A program made the translations under genes and the position numbers. A stretch of DNA of 45,000 bases, taken from NCBI GenBank assembly GCA_016946835.1, contig JACVTC010000003.1, positions 3,287,501 through 3,332,500 on the forward strand, read 5' to 3'. Each line of letters starts with the position of its first letter. The first letter of the stretch is position 1. The DNA is from Neocallimastix lanati (nom. inval.). Its lineage: Eukaryota > Neocallimastigomycota > Neocallimastigomycetes > Neocallimastigales > Neocallimastigaceae. Positions 12,650-27,872 of this stretch are shown piece by piece. Below the pieces are notes generated by a model. It saw only the letters and a list, made by a program, of their open reading frames with translations. It did not search any database and had not been told where the DNA came from.

Positions 12650-12800
12650 ATAATAATAATAATAATAATAATAATCATAATAATCATAACAATGTAATAA
12701 TAATAATAATAATAATAATCATAACAATGTAATAATAATAATAATAATAATCATAACAATGTAATAATTAATAATCATAACAATGTAATAATTAATAATA
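12650..12800. repeat. AAT array with CATAACAATGTAAT spacer, four copies
   Basis: The spacer AATCATAACAATGTAATAAT occurs four times between AAT blocks of shrinking length, forming a short higher-order repeat. Confidence 0.8.
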
Positions 12801-13614
12801 ATAAAAGTTTATATTAATGATAATAACAATAAAAAAACTATTTTATTGAAAATAATAGTAATAATAATAATAGTAATAATAGAATGATGAAATTATAATA
12901 ATATTAATAATAATAATTGTAATGAAGTTGTAATAATAATACTACTACTACTAATAATAATAATATAATAATATTAACAAATGAATAATCGATAATAATG
13001 TAAAAAAAAAAAAAAAAAAAAACAGAATTATCTTTATATTCTTATTTTAATTATAATACTTTAATTATTTTTATTTCTTGGTATAAAATTTATGATACAT
13101 AAATATTTAATAATAATAATAAAGAAATTACCAAGAAATAAAAATAAAAAAAAAAAAAAAATCATTAATGAATAAAGAACTTTGTAATAAAATCATATGA
13201 TTTTCATATCAATTAGATGTTTTTTTTTTTTTTTTTTTTTTTTTTTTTGTATTGTTTTTTTTTTAATTAATAATTCTTGGAAGTTAAAAAAAAAATTTAC
13301 TATAATAAAAATAAGAATAATAATATATTAATGTATTTCCATTTTAATATAATTATATTTCATAGAAATCGAACAATCCATTTCTATTTTTTTAAAATTA
13401 TGAAAAATTTGAAATAACCATTGATTATATCCAAAATAATAAATAATAAATAAGAATAAGAATATGGAAAATTTATAATAATAATATCAAAAATAGTAAT
13501 ATAAAAAATAATTAAAAAATTATATTATTATCAATTTAATAAATAAATATACATACATAAATTTTAGAAGAACAATCTTTATTATTATTATTATTTTTAT
13601 TTTTAACTACAATC

Positions 13615-13616
13615 TC

Positions 13617-13700
<84 letters not shown>
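13615..13700. repeat. (ATT)n microsatellite
   Basis: About 28 ATT units preceded by TTTTTAACTACAATCTC. That leader is close to the reverse complement of the spacer used in the 14.4-14.9 kb satellite, so the two arrays are related in opposite orientation. Confidence 0.85.
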
Positions 13701-13701
<1 letters not shown>

Positions 13702-14384
13702 TTTATTTTTATTTTTATTTTTTATTTTTTTTTTTTATAAATTATATATTTTATATTAAAGAAAATATATTTTAAATTAGGAAAAAAGCTACTAAAAATA
13801 GTTTTTTTTTTTTTTTTTTTTTTTTTGTTAATAAAATAATAATAAGATATATTCTTTGTTTTGATGATATCTAAAATTTATTAATTTTTTTTGTATCTTC
13901 TTTTTATTTTGCTCCATCATCATCATTATTTTTTTTTTCTTGTTACTTTAAATATCTAAATGTAGTATTATATAAATATAAATATATATATATAAAGTAT
14001 ATGAAAAAAAGTAATATTCATAATTGAATATATATATATATATATTTATTGATATTATTAAATATATATATATATATGTTTTATTATTTCATTATTAATT
14101 AAATTATAATAACAATAAGTTAAAAATAATTTTGTTTTTAATTATATTTTGAAAATTAGAATAATCCATTAATTAATTTAAAAGATTTATGATAAAATAG
14201 TAATAATTGAATAATTGAAAATGATAAAATTAATTAATTAAAAAATGATAATAAAGTATGAATTGTATTATTATATGAAATGTAAAGCTGATAATCCATT
14301 CATTATTATTGTAATTGCTATTATTATTATTATTATTATTTTAACTATAACCATTAAAATAGATATTAACATAGAATATAACAA

Positions 14385-14398
14385 TAATAATAATAATA

Positions 14399-14450
<52 letters not shown>

Positions 14451-14492
14451 GTAATAATAATAATAATAATAATAATTGGGATTGTAGTTAAA

Positions 14493-14552
<60 letters not shown>

Positions 14553-14568
14553 TGGGATTGTAGTTAAA

Positions 14569-14625
<57 letters not shown>

Positions 14626-14641
14626 TGGGATTGTAGTTAAA

Positions 14642-14674
<33 letters not shown>

Positions 14675-14690
14675 TGGGATTGTAGTTAAA

Positions 14691-14723
<33 letters not shown>

Positions 14724-14778
14724 TGGGATTGTAGTTAAAAATAATAATAATAATAATAATAATAATAATTGGGATTGT

Positions 14779-14836
<58 letters not shown>

Positions 14837-14852
14837 TGGGATTGTAGTTAAA

Positions 14853-14925
<73 letters not shown>
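14385..14925. repeat. composite satellite: AATTGGGATTGTAGTTAAAA + (AAT)n
   Basis: A conserved spacer, TTGGGATTGTAGTTAAAA, recurs seven times (near 14475, 14552, 14624, 14673, 14723, 14769, 14836) between AAT blocks of about 10-20 units. The spacers are nearly identical while block lengths vary, as expected from unequal exchange or slippage within a homogenised array. Confidence 0.88.
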
Positions 14926-14926
<1 letters not shown>

Positions 14927-15612
14927 TTACAGTTATAATAATAATATTCAAAATAGTAATAAAAAAAAAGTAATATATACCCTATTATAATAATATTTAA
15001 AAAAAAGGTAATAAAAAAAAATAATAAAACAAAAAACAAAAAACAAAAAAACAAACCGAAAAAAACAGAATCCATTTATTATATATTTATTTAGTTAATT
15101 ATTTTCATTTTTTTTTTTTTTTATTTTATTATTTTGAATTTTTATTTTGTATTTTTATTTTATTTTATTTTTTATTTTTTTCTTTTATTATTATTATTAT
15201 GGTTAAGTCATTTATTTCATCGTTATTTTCCTATTTTTAATTCCTATTTTAGACATATACAAATAACAAATAAAAAAAAAAAAAAAAAAAAAAATTTTTT
15301 TTTATTATATATTATACTTATATATATAAATACATATTAATATATATAAATATTTATATATATATAAACAATAAAATAATAATAAAAATAAAGAATAAAA
15401 AGAAAAGAAAAAAAAGAAAAAAAAAAATCTTCTTTTTCCTTCTCAAATTTCAAATTCTATAATTCATAGGATTAGGTATATGTAATACACAGTAACTATC
15501 ACTACTACCACCACCACCGCTACTCCTACAAGTACATAAAATTGTTAATATAGAATATCTAAATTCTTAGTTTAAAAAGAAAAAAATAAAAAAAGATTTT
15601 TCAATCTTTTTT

Positions 15613-15647
<35 letters not shown>

Positions 15648-15680
15648 GTTTTTCAATCTTTTTTATAATATAATAATAAG

Positions 15681-15734
<54 letters not shown>

Positions 15735-15876
15735 ATTTAATTAAAAAAATTTCAAATTATTGTTAAAATTTTATTGTCTTATTTGATTTTAATAATGCAA
15801 TTTTAATTTTTATTTTTTTATTTTTTATATAATTTTATTATTATTATTAATTGTTATTATTAATTATTATTATTAT

Positions 15877-15907
<31 letters not shown>

Positions 15908-16051
15908 GATTTTTTAATTCTATAGAAAATAATAATAATAATAATTATAATAAAAATAATAAAAAAAAAGATAGATAGTGCTAAAACAAATAAATATATA
16001 TATATAATAAATTTAATATATATATAAAGAGAATATTATTATTATTATTAT

Positions 16052-16053
<2 letters not shown>

Positions 16054-16108
<55 letters not shown>
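16054..16108. repeat. 55-nt poly(T) tract
   Basis: Fifty-five consecutive T, one of the two longest homopolymers in the window, flanked on the left by ATT units. Exact length is likely to be assembly-sensitive. Confidence 0.85.
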
Positions 16109-16110
<2 letters not shown>

Positions 16111-16516
16111 CGATAGGAATTTAGTTTTTTATTTTATTTTTATTTTTATTTTTATTTTTATTTTTTTTTTTCCTTTTATAATATATATATTTTTATTATT
16201 ATTTCGTTTATATGCTTTTATATTTTATATTTTATATTTTATATTTTATTTTATTTTATGTTTTATTTTTTATTTTTTTATTTTATTTTTTTTATTGTAT
16301 TGTATTGTATTGTATTTTTTTTATTTTTTTTGTTTTATTTTTTTTTATTTTATTTTTTATTTATTTTTATTTTAATTTTGATTTTTGATTTTGTGTTGCT
16401 TTTTTTGATTTCTAATTTTATTTTTTTTTTTGTATTGGCGATTTTACAATTCATTATTATTTATTATTATTATTCATTATAATATTTTTTTTTTTTTTTA
16501 GTTGACGATTTTATTG

Positions 16517-16552
<36 letters not shown>

Positions 16553-16889
16553 ATATATATATTTAGTTGATGATTTTATTGCTTTTTATTTTTATTATTA
16601 TTATTATTATTACTATTTTTATTATTATATCATCATCATTTTTAATATTTTATCACTTTTATTTCTAAGAAAAAATTATTCATATGATTTATTTAATTAT
16701 AATTAATATATATATATATATATAATATTATATATTATATTTTATCATTATCTTAATCAACCACAATCCCGACAATCTTTAGAATAGCAAAGATGAGGTT
16801 ATTAAATAATATACATAATATCGAATGTAAATATATCTCCTATTTTATTGTAACTTTTTTTTTTTTTTTTTTTTTTTTTTGATTTTTTG

Positions 16890-18281
16890 TTATGGTGAAT
16901 AGAAATCTGAATTATAATAGGCGTAATTAGAAAGAAAGGATGAAAAATGATTGGAAGGGTTATTAATACGAGTAGGATCGTTTAAACGTGTTGGATCATT
17001 AATACGATTTGGATTATTTTGATTAGCTTGATTAGTGAGAGCTTGAGCAACTCTTAATGAAGATAAATGATCTAATAAGTCATTCTTTTCTTTATCTTCC
17101 TTTTTCTTCTTCTTTTCTTTATTTTTACCTTCTTCTTCTTCTTCTTCTTCTTCTTCTTCTTTTACATCTTCCCCTGATTCAGAATCTGAATCTTTAGATT
17201 CATTATTTGTTTGACCAGAAGAGCGATCTGGAATTTCTTCAGTAAATAATACATCTGGTTCAACATTTGGTATGGAAGAAGAGGCATTTTCAGTTGTATG
17301 TGCACTTTCTTCATTATTATTTTCGGTATTTGATCTTTCATTATTATCACAAACAGTTTGTTGTCTGTTATTATTGGTAAGTCTGAGAGTAACCCCCCTA
17401 GCTTGATCTGCTGCAGTTAATATATATCCGAAGAGTTGAACAAATAAAACAAGACCTAATGTACTTATTAAAGCAATAACAAACATTAGTTGAGAAAATA
17501 ATACTTTTCTTTTTGATCTTCTTGGTCTATTACTATGATTTGTATTACTTCTTCTTTGGAATTCATTATGATCGCTATTATCATTATTATTATCATCAGA
17601 GGTATTATGTCTATTATTTGAAGGGTTTGGACGACTAGTATGACGATGTCTAATACTATGTCTTCTATTTCTTGAATTAATATGTTGTTGATTATTTTGA
17701 TTAGTTATGTTAGGTATATTATTATTTATATGTGTAGTATTATTGACAGAATCTTCAATATGATTTGGTATATATTTTTGATTATCATCAGAGTTATCTT
17801 CCTCAGTTGTAGGATTTCGTAATGTTGTATTTGATGATGCTGTAGTTTGTCTTGAATGATTTTCAGAATTTAAGAGGTGATTAACTGGTGGTTGATTTAA
17901 TAAATTATTATTTCCATTTCTTGTTTGATTATTTGCATCATTTACATAAAAGTTCACATTTTCATTATTTTGTAAAACTGATTCTGGTAAATGATATCTA
18001 TTTCTTGGAATTGATGTTGAATTCCAACCAGAATGTGGTCTAATATTATAAATGGCTTCATTTAAATAATCTGAATCATACCATATATCTTCGTCAATAA
18101 AACTGCCATTATCATCAACCATTTCATCATCGTCATATTCTGAATAACTACTATAGTCAGAATATTCACTATCATACTCACTATCATATTCACTACTATC
18201 ATAATCTGAATTACATAAATGACAGGTACAATAATAACCCCCATCTACTTCTTTTTCATTATGTTGATGTGTTGGTTTCAT
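16890..18281 (-). CDS. single-pass membrane protein, disordered, unknown function
   Basis: An uninterrupted 463-codon gene starting at Met 18281. The N-terminus has a Cys/His patch (YYCTCHLCNSD, residues 16-26), then a very acidic Tyr/Ser/Asp repeat of SEYD type (~27-55). An Asn-rich linker follows, then a basic stretch with His/Arg (~203-218) and RPRRSKRK just before one hydrophobic helix (~260-290). After the helix come another Asn/Ser linker, an acidic Glu run (~375-384) next to a Lys-rich run (~387-399), and a short repeat of the form R(I/L)NDPT near 425-438. No signal peptide or known domain is recognised. The basic cluster before the helix suggests that the acidic N-terminus is cytosolic by the positive-inside rule. 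Codon complexity and length make it a real gene; the function is unknown. Confidence 0.75.
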   Translation of the reverse strand: MKPTHQHNEKEVDGGYYCTCHLCNSDYDSSEYDSEYDSEYSDYSSYSEYDDDEMVDDNGSFIDEDIWYDSDYLNEAIYNIRPHSGWNSTSIPRNRYHLPESVLQNNENVNFYVNDANNQTRNGNNNLLNQPPVNHLLNSENHSRQTTASSNTTLRNPTTEEDNSDDNQKYIPNHIEDSVNNTTHINNNIPNITNQNNQQHINSRNRRHSIRHRHTSRPNPSNNRHNTSDDNNNDNSDHNEFQRRSNTNHSNRPRRSKRKVLFSQLMFVIALISTLGLVLFVQLFGYILTAADQARGVTLRLTNNNRQQTVCDNNERSNTENNNEESAHTTENASSSIPNVEPDVLFTEEIPDRSSGQTNNESKDSDSESGEDVKEEEEEEEEEEGKNKEKKKKKEDKEKNDLLDHLSSLRVAQALTNQANQNNPNRINDPTRLNDPTRINNPSNHFSSFLSNYAYYNSDFYSP

Positions 18282-18492
18282 TTTGATTTATGTTAATTGC
18301 GATATTTTTAATACAATGTATAATTTGGTTTCAAAAATTTAATATTTATTGTTTTTGATCTTTAATTTTTAATATAGATATATATATTATTTTACATATT
18401 TGAATTTTCAATAGATTTATTCTTTATTATAAAAAAAAGTTATATATATATATAAATTATTTTAAATCAATTATAAATATGAAATTGTATAT

Positions 18493-18532
<40 letters not shown>

Positions 18533-18660
18533 CTTTTGTTTTTGTTTTTGTTTTTGTTTTTGTTTTTGTTCTATGATTATACGTTCTAATTGATTATTTT
18601 GATTTTGAATTTACTACAAAATAAAACTGTATAAAAAAAATATCTAATAAATATCTTTAA

Positions 18661-18709
<49 letters not shown>

Positions 18710-19849
18710 GATATTAATAAAAATTACGTAATGATATAATAATAATAAACAGATTGATTATTATTTTATTTTATTTTATTTTATTTCTTTTGACAAATAT
18801 TAGAATTATATATTTTGAAATGAATAGATTTTTGTTCTTAAATTTGTATAGTTACTTTTATTATAAAAAATTGTTTTCATATTGTGTTATCATTTTATAT
18901 ATTGATAAGTTTAGTTATATATTTTTAGTTTGAATATTATAATAAAATATGTTTATATTATTATAACAGTAAAATATCTATCTTTTTTTTTTTTATCTAA
19001 AAATCCTAACACAAAATTTATAAAAATTAATTAGATATTAAAATTTATTACTTTTATTATTCACTTTATTAAATATAAGTAATAATTTTATTTCAAAATA
19101 TATTTACGCTGAAACAAAATAAGATTATACAATGCCCCGTAACTTTGTTATACTCAACAAAGATACTGAGTTAAATTTAATGAAAATAAAAGGTCATATT
19201 ATAAATAAAAAAATTATTTTTTATCAAAAGAAAAATTAAAAGTTTAAAATATATAATAAATATATATATTATATATATATATAAAACTTTATTATTATTA
19301 ATTATAATTATATAATTATATATAACTATTATATAATATTCGATTGTTAATTTTTTTTTTTTTTTTTTTTTTATTATATATTTTAATAAAGTTATTTTTT
19401 ATTGAAATAAAAAAGCCTTAATAAAATGAAAAACTTTATATATTAATAAAATATATAAAAAATAAATTAATTACATAAAGTAATAATAATTTTTAATTTT
19501 TTATGTTTTCATCTATATTAAAAATAAATTAAAAACAATTACAGAAATAAATACAAAATTATATATTTATATATTGATTTTTTTTTATTATACCATAATA
19601 TTTTTATTATGAAAGGATGGACTTAATAAAATTTTATAATGATAGTCATTAATAAATCATGTGCTATTATCAAATAAAAGCTAAAATGATCATGGCTTGA
19701 AATTAATATACACATGTTTATAATATTTTTATAAATAATTTACATATATTTATCATATTTAACATAAATTTCAAATCTCAAAATTTTTATAATTTATTTT
19801 TATTTAAAAAAAACTAACCATGACCGTTGCACAACTATTTAAATGAATA

Positions 19850-20524
19850 AAATATTGATTATTGAATAATTATTGAATTATTTAAATAATTAAATTTAAT
19901 TCGTTTTCGTTTTATTATTATTATTACTATTACTATTATTATATTTTATTTTATATTTTTTTATATTATTAAATACATATATTTTTACATTTTTTTTATT
20001 TTTTTTCATTTTACTTTCTTTTATTTTATTTTATTTTATTTTATTTTTTTTTAATTGGATTTTCTGTTATTAATACGGTCATTAAGAAAAAAGGTTAATA
20101 ATTTTATTTTATTTAATGTGAATATATTACACCAAAGAACAAAATTTATAAGAAATGATATACTATTTTTTTTTTTTTTTTTAAAAAAGGAATATTAAAA
20201 AAACAAGGTTAATATTATTATCTTGTTTATATTATAACTAAATAAGCAATATATATATTAATATTAAAAGATAGATTTCTAAATATATATATGTATTATC
20301 TATACAACAACTATTTAAAAATACTTGTATAATTAATAATTTATTACTAAATATTTATAATTAATTTTAAATGCTGAATTGCTTTATTATTATAAATTAT
20401 TAAACGTTTTCAAAATATAAAAAGTCTTTCAAAATTTATTAAAATAGTCAATACATATATTTATATTATGAATAAAATATCAATTATTGAATAATTTAAA
20501 TAAATAGATTTAATTCTTTTCCCC

Positions 20525-20577
<53 letters not shown>

Positions 20578-20583
20578 TATTTT

Positions 20584-20617
<34 letters not shown>

Positions 20618-20950
20618 TTATTTATATATATATATATATATATTTATTTTTTATTTTTTCCTTTTTTTTCTATTTTTTTTTCTATATTTGTTTTCTATTT
20701 TTTTTCTATTTTGTTTTTAATTGGATTTTCTGTTATTAATACGGATCAATAAAAAAAAAGGTTAATATTTTTATTTTATTGTGAATATATTTTACCAAAG
20801 AACAAAATTTATAAGAAATAATATATTATTATTATTATTTTTTTTTTTGATAAAAAAGGAACATTAAAAAAACAAGGTTAATATTATTATATTGCTTATA
20901 TTATAACCAAATAAGCAATATATATATCTAAATATATATATGTATATTAT
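19850..20950. repeat. diverged tandem duplication, ~666-bp offset
   Basis: Two blocks, about 19850-20300 and 20470-20950, share an ordered series of segments: TTGAATAATT, an ATT array, TTAATTGGATTTTCTGTTAT (20052 and 20718), ACCAAAGAACAAAATTTATA, AAAACAAGGTTAATATTATT and AAATAAGCAATATATATAT. They are separated by simple-sequence runs of differing length. Shared order and offset show one duplication event followed by decay mainly in the simple runs. Confidence 0.75.
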
Positions 20951-21894
20951 CTAATCATAAGTCTTTTTTAATAATATATAATTATATGTAATTATAGTAA
21001 CATTAATTAATGATAAATTATGAAGAATCATTAAATTAATAATGTAATTAAAAATATATTATAATGAAATATTATATATTCATTTTAATTTTATTATTAT
21101 TAAAAAAAAAAAAAAAAAAAAAGGATACATAAATAATGGAGTTTATTTTAGATTATATTAAAAAAAAGATAAAAAAATACACTTTCAATAAAGTTTATTT
21201 TAGATTATAAAAAAAACGAAGTTTAAATATTTTTTCATTTATTAAAAATAATTTTTATTTATTTATAAATAAATTATTAATTTATTTATTATTAATAAAA
21301 TAATATTTACTTTAGATACAAGAAAATCAAAAAAAAAGTTTGTTTTAATGTATTATTAATTAATGTTAATTTTTTTATTTTTATTTTTATTTTTTCTTTT
21401 CTAAAGTTAATTAAAAAGTAAATACATTTATAAATGAATGTTGTTATATAAAGTGAAATACTTTTTATATGATTTTTTTTTCTTTTTCAAAAAAAAAAAA
21501 AAAAAAAAAAAATAGAATGGATCAATATATTATTTTCATAGGTAATATTTAAAATTTTAATAGAATGTTATTTAATATTAATAATTATAATAATTAATAA
21601 TTGTAACTTTGCAATTTATATTTATTATAAATTATAGATATTAATTATAAATAAATTGCATACAGTTATTCCCCCTCTTTTTTTTTTTTTTTTTTTTTTT
21701 TAAATATATTTATAGTCAATAAATTAGAAGTTTAATTATATATAAAATCTTCATGATATATATCATTACATATAACTATTAATTTTCATTATTGATAAAT
21801 AATTAAAATAAATAATAAATGAACAAATAACTAAATAAATAACTAAATAAATAACTAAATAAATAATAAATAAATAATATTAATTTTTTTATAC

Positions 21895-22003
21895 TTAATA
21901 TAAGATTCAATATTATTATTTTGTAAATTGTTCTTAATTATAAACCCAAACTATTATTAATTAAGAACAATTTACAAAAAAATAATGTTGAATCTTATAT
22001 TAA
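21895..22003. repeat. 46-bp near-perfect inverted repeat (hairpin)
   Basis: Arms 21895-21940 and 21958-22003 are reverse complements over 46 positions with two mismatches, around a 17-nt loop (TAAACCCAAACTATTAT). Arms include AAGATTCAA and TTTGTAAATTGTTCTTAATT, so the pairing is not merely TA-repeat symmetry. No coding sequence lies nearby. It could be a foldback/MITE-like element or a hairpin RNA locus. Confidence 0.85.
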
Positions 22004-22323
22004 TTTATATCCGGTTTTTTATTTTATAAATTTATAAATTTATTTTTATTATTTTTTATTAATATCTTTTTTATTTTGTATTATTTTTATTTTATTTTAT
22101 TTATTATATTATTACATTATATTTTATTTTATTTTATTTTTTCTATTTCTATTTTTTATTACTTTTTACTTTTTTTTTTTTTTATTTATTTCTATCTTTT
22201 ATTAGTAATTTTTTTTTTAAAAGGTTGTATTACTAAATTGCAAACTAATTATATATTAAAGATTTATAATTATCATTAATAAAAAAAATATTAAATAATT
22301 TTTGAATTTTTATTAAGATTCAA

Positions 22324-22396
22324 ATATTGATTAGAACAATATATATATATATATTTATTTAATATATAAATATATATATTTTGTTCTAATCAAATA
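22324..22396. repeat. second hairpin, TTGATTAGAACAA arms
   Basis: ATTGATTAGAACAA near 22326 pairs with TTGTTCTAATCAAAT near 22381, and the TA-rich interior (TATATATA) extends the stem. It lies about 320 bp from the 46-bp inverted repeat; a GAACAA/TTGTTC element is present in both. Confidence 0.75.
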
Positions 22397-23604
22397 ATTT
22401 TTATTCAATAAATTTTAAATATTTAAAATGTGATTTATTAATTATAGTTAATGGAGAATATTTTAAATTAAACCAAAAAAAAAAAAAAAAAAAAGAATCT
22501 TTTAATGTTATCTAATACTAATATTTAATTTATTATTACAATAATTTTAAGGTATAGGATAAATAAAAAATACAGTAATAAATATAATTAATAATTATAT
22601 TTATCATGTAATATATTCTTATAAAAAAATATGTATTAGATATAGAAAAATAAAGAAAAAAATAAATATTAATTTTAATTAAATATATTTTCTATTCTAT
22701 TTAATGGATTAGAAAAGTTATAAATAACTTTTTTTTTTTTTTTTTCGAAAATTTTAATACTAATATTATAAATTATTTGTAATTATTAATTAATAAGTAT
22801 TAACTTTTTTTTCAGGAATTTTCTTATAAATTAATTTTTATAGAACTAATTATAATAATTTATAATTATATAATATATATTAAATATTAAATAATTTATA
22901 ATTATTAATCTTTATTTATATATATTTTGTTATAATAATTAATATTCTATTATTTTTATAATAAAAATTATAGGTGCTATACAATTTATAAAATATAATG
23001 TATATTTTTTCTTTTTTTTCTTTTTTTTCTTTTTTATTATATAATCTTACTAATATATATTATATATAGTTTATATAGTAATACCAAAAAGAAAAAATAT
23101 ATATAATTATATAATATTTATAATATATAAAACTTTAATATAGTTATTTGAAAAAGGATATACCAAAAAAATATTTAAAATATACTAAAAAATTTATATA
23201 TAAAATTATATAAAATTTTAAAAAGACTTAAATAAATAGAATTAAATTCAAAATTTTATTCAAAAATTTTTATAAAAGATTTATTCTTAACAATATTTTT
23301 ATATTTTTAAAAAATCTTATTATTTTTAAAATTATATTTAATATTTTTATTTTCGTGATTATAAATTTTTATAATAATAAAATTTATAAATACTGTATAT
23401 ATGATGTAATATAATTATAATTATTAATGCAATTTTATAATTATTAAAATTAATAATTCAAATTATAATAAACTATATTTACTAATATTATTTTATAATA
23501 ATAATAATAATAATAATAAATAATTATTTATAATTTATATTATATATTAATTTTTTTTTACTAATAATTTCATTTATAATTTTAATAATAATTTTAATAA
23601 TAAA

Positions 23605-23644
<40 letters not shown>

Positions 23645-25010
23645 TTTTGAAAATAAAAAATTAATATGAAAAAGAAAATTTTGTATTTACTATAAAATAA
23701 TTAATAATAAAAAGAGTTTCGATTAAAAATATGTAATTATTGATTAAATAAGAAATAAAATATAAAATACAATATACATATATACATTGACAGTTATTTA
23801 AGTGACGATAATAACAATAATAAATAATAATAAAAGAACAACAATTAAAATATAAATTGATAAAAAAGAAAGAAGTTATTGAATTGATACGACTTTGAAG
23901 AATATTAGGATATTATCGAATAAAATAAAATAATATTTTTATTGTAAGAATCTTATAATGTTAAATTTTTTTTTTATAATATATATTTTTTCAGAAAATT
24001 TAGAACTATAAAAGTAATATATGAAATATTAAAGATTGCATAAAAGGAAATAGAAAATTATTTTAAAATACATTTTATTATATTCCAAAATAACATAGAA
24101 ATATCGATACCTTTTTATTTTTATACTTTGTTTTTATGAAATTATAAACAAAATATAAAATCAATAAAAAAATATGAAACAATATATATAATTCATCAAA
24201 GAGTATTATATTTTGGAAATATATATTTATAATTAATTATTATTATTTTTTTCAATTATAACTTATTTATATATAATATGAATTAATATATAAATTTTAA
24301 TTCTATTTGATATATATATATATATAATATTTGATGTCATTTTTTTTTTTTTTAAAGAAATATCATTAATTAATCATACCAATATAAGGAATATTTTGAA
24401 AATATATATCATATATTTTTATCTATTATTAAAGAAAATATTATAAATCAAAAATAAATAACACAAATAATATTAGGAAAAAAATTGATGAGAATTTTCA
24501 ATATCAAATAAAAAAAGTCATATATTTTAATTATTGTCAATAAAAGTTATGAATAACATACTGAAAATTATATAAATAAATTTATATAAATATAAATTCA
24601 TACCTTTAATTTTAAAAACCATCGAAACAACAAAAAAAAAAATAAAAATAATAATAAACAAAAAACAAAAACAAAACACAAATTTATTAGAAAACAAAAA
24701 TTAGATATAGAAGAAAAATAAATAGTAAAATAAAAGGTAAAAATAAATAAGTGTATATATTTATATAGATATATAAAAATATTGAAATTTTATATATTAA
24801 ATTAAAAAAAAATTTCTATTATATTTTTAAAATATAATAAAATATTAAAAAAAAAAAAAAAAAAATAAAAACAAACGAACTACAAAAAAATATGAAATAT
24901 AAAATAAATAATAATAAATGGTTGATAATAATGATATAAATAAATAAATGAACAAATAAATAATCTAATAAAATTAGTTAAATAGAATAAAGGCATCATT
25001 TAAGTGAAAA

Positions 25011-27872
<2,862 letters not shown>

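Larger units (their letters stand above)
18282..25010. other. 6.7-kb gene-free region with duplications and hairpins
   Basis: No exon chain could be built. It contains homopolymers, AAT repeats (18659-18708), a diverged tandem duplication around 19.85-20.95 kb and two hairpins near 21.9 and 22.35 kb (listed separately). The last few hundred bases are the A-rich 5' flank of the G-alpha gene, with AAAATG at its start codon. Confidence 0.7.
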
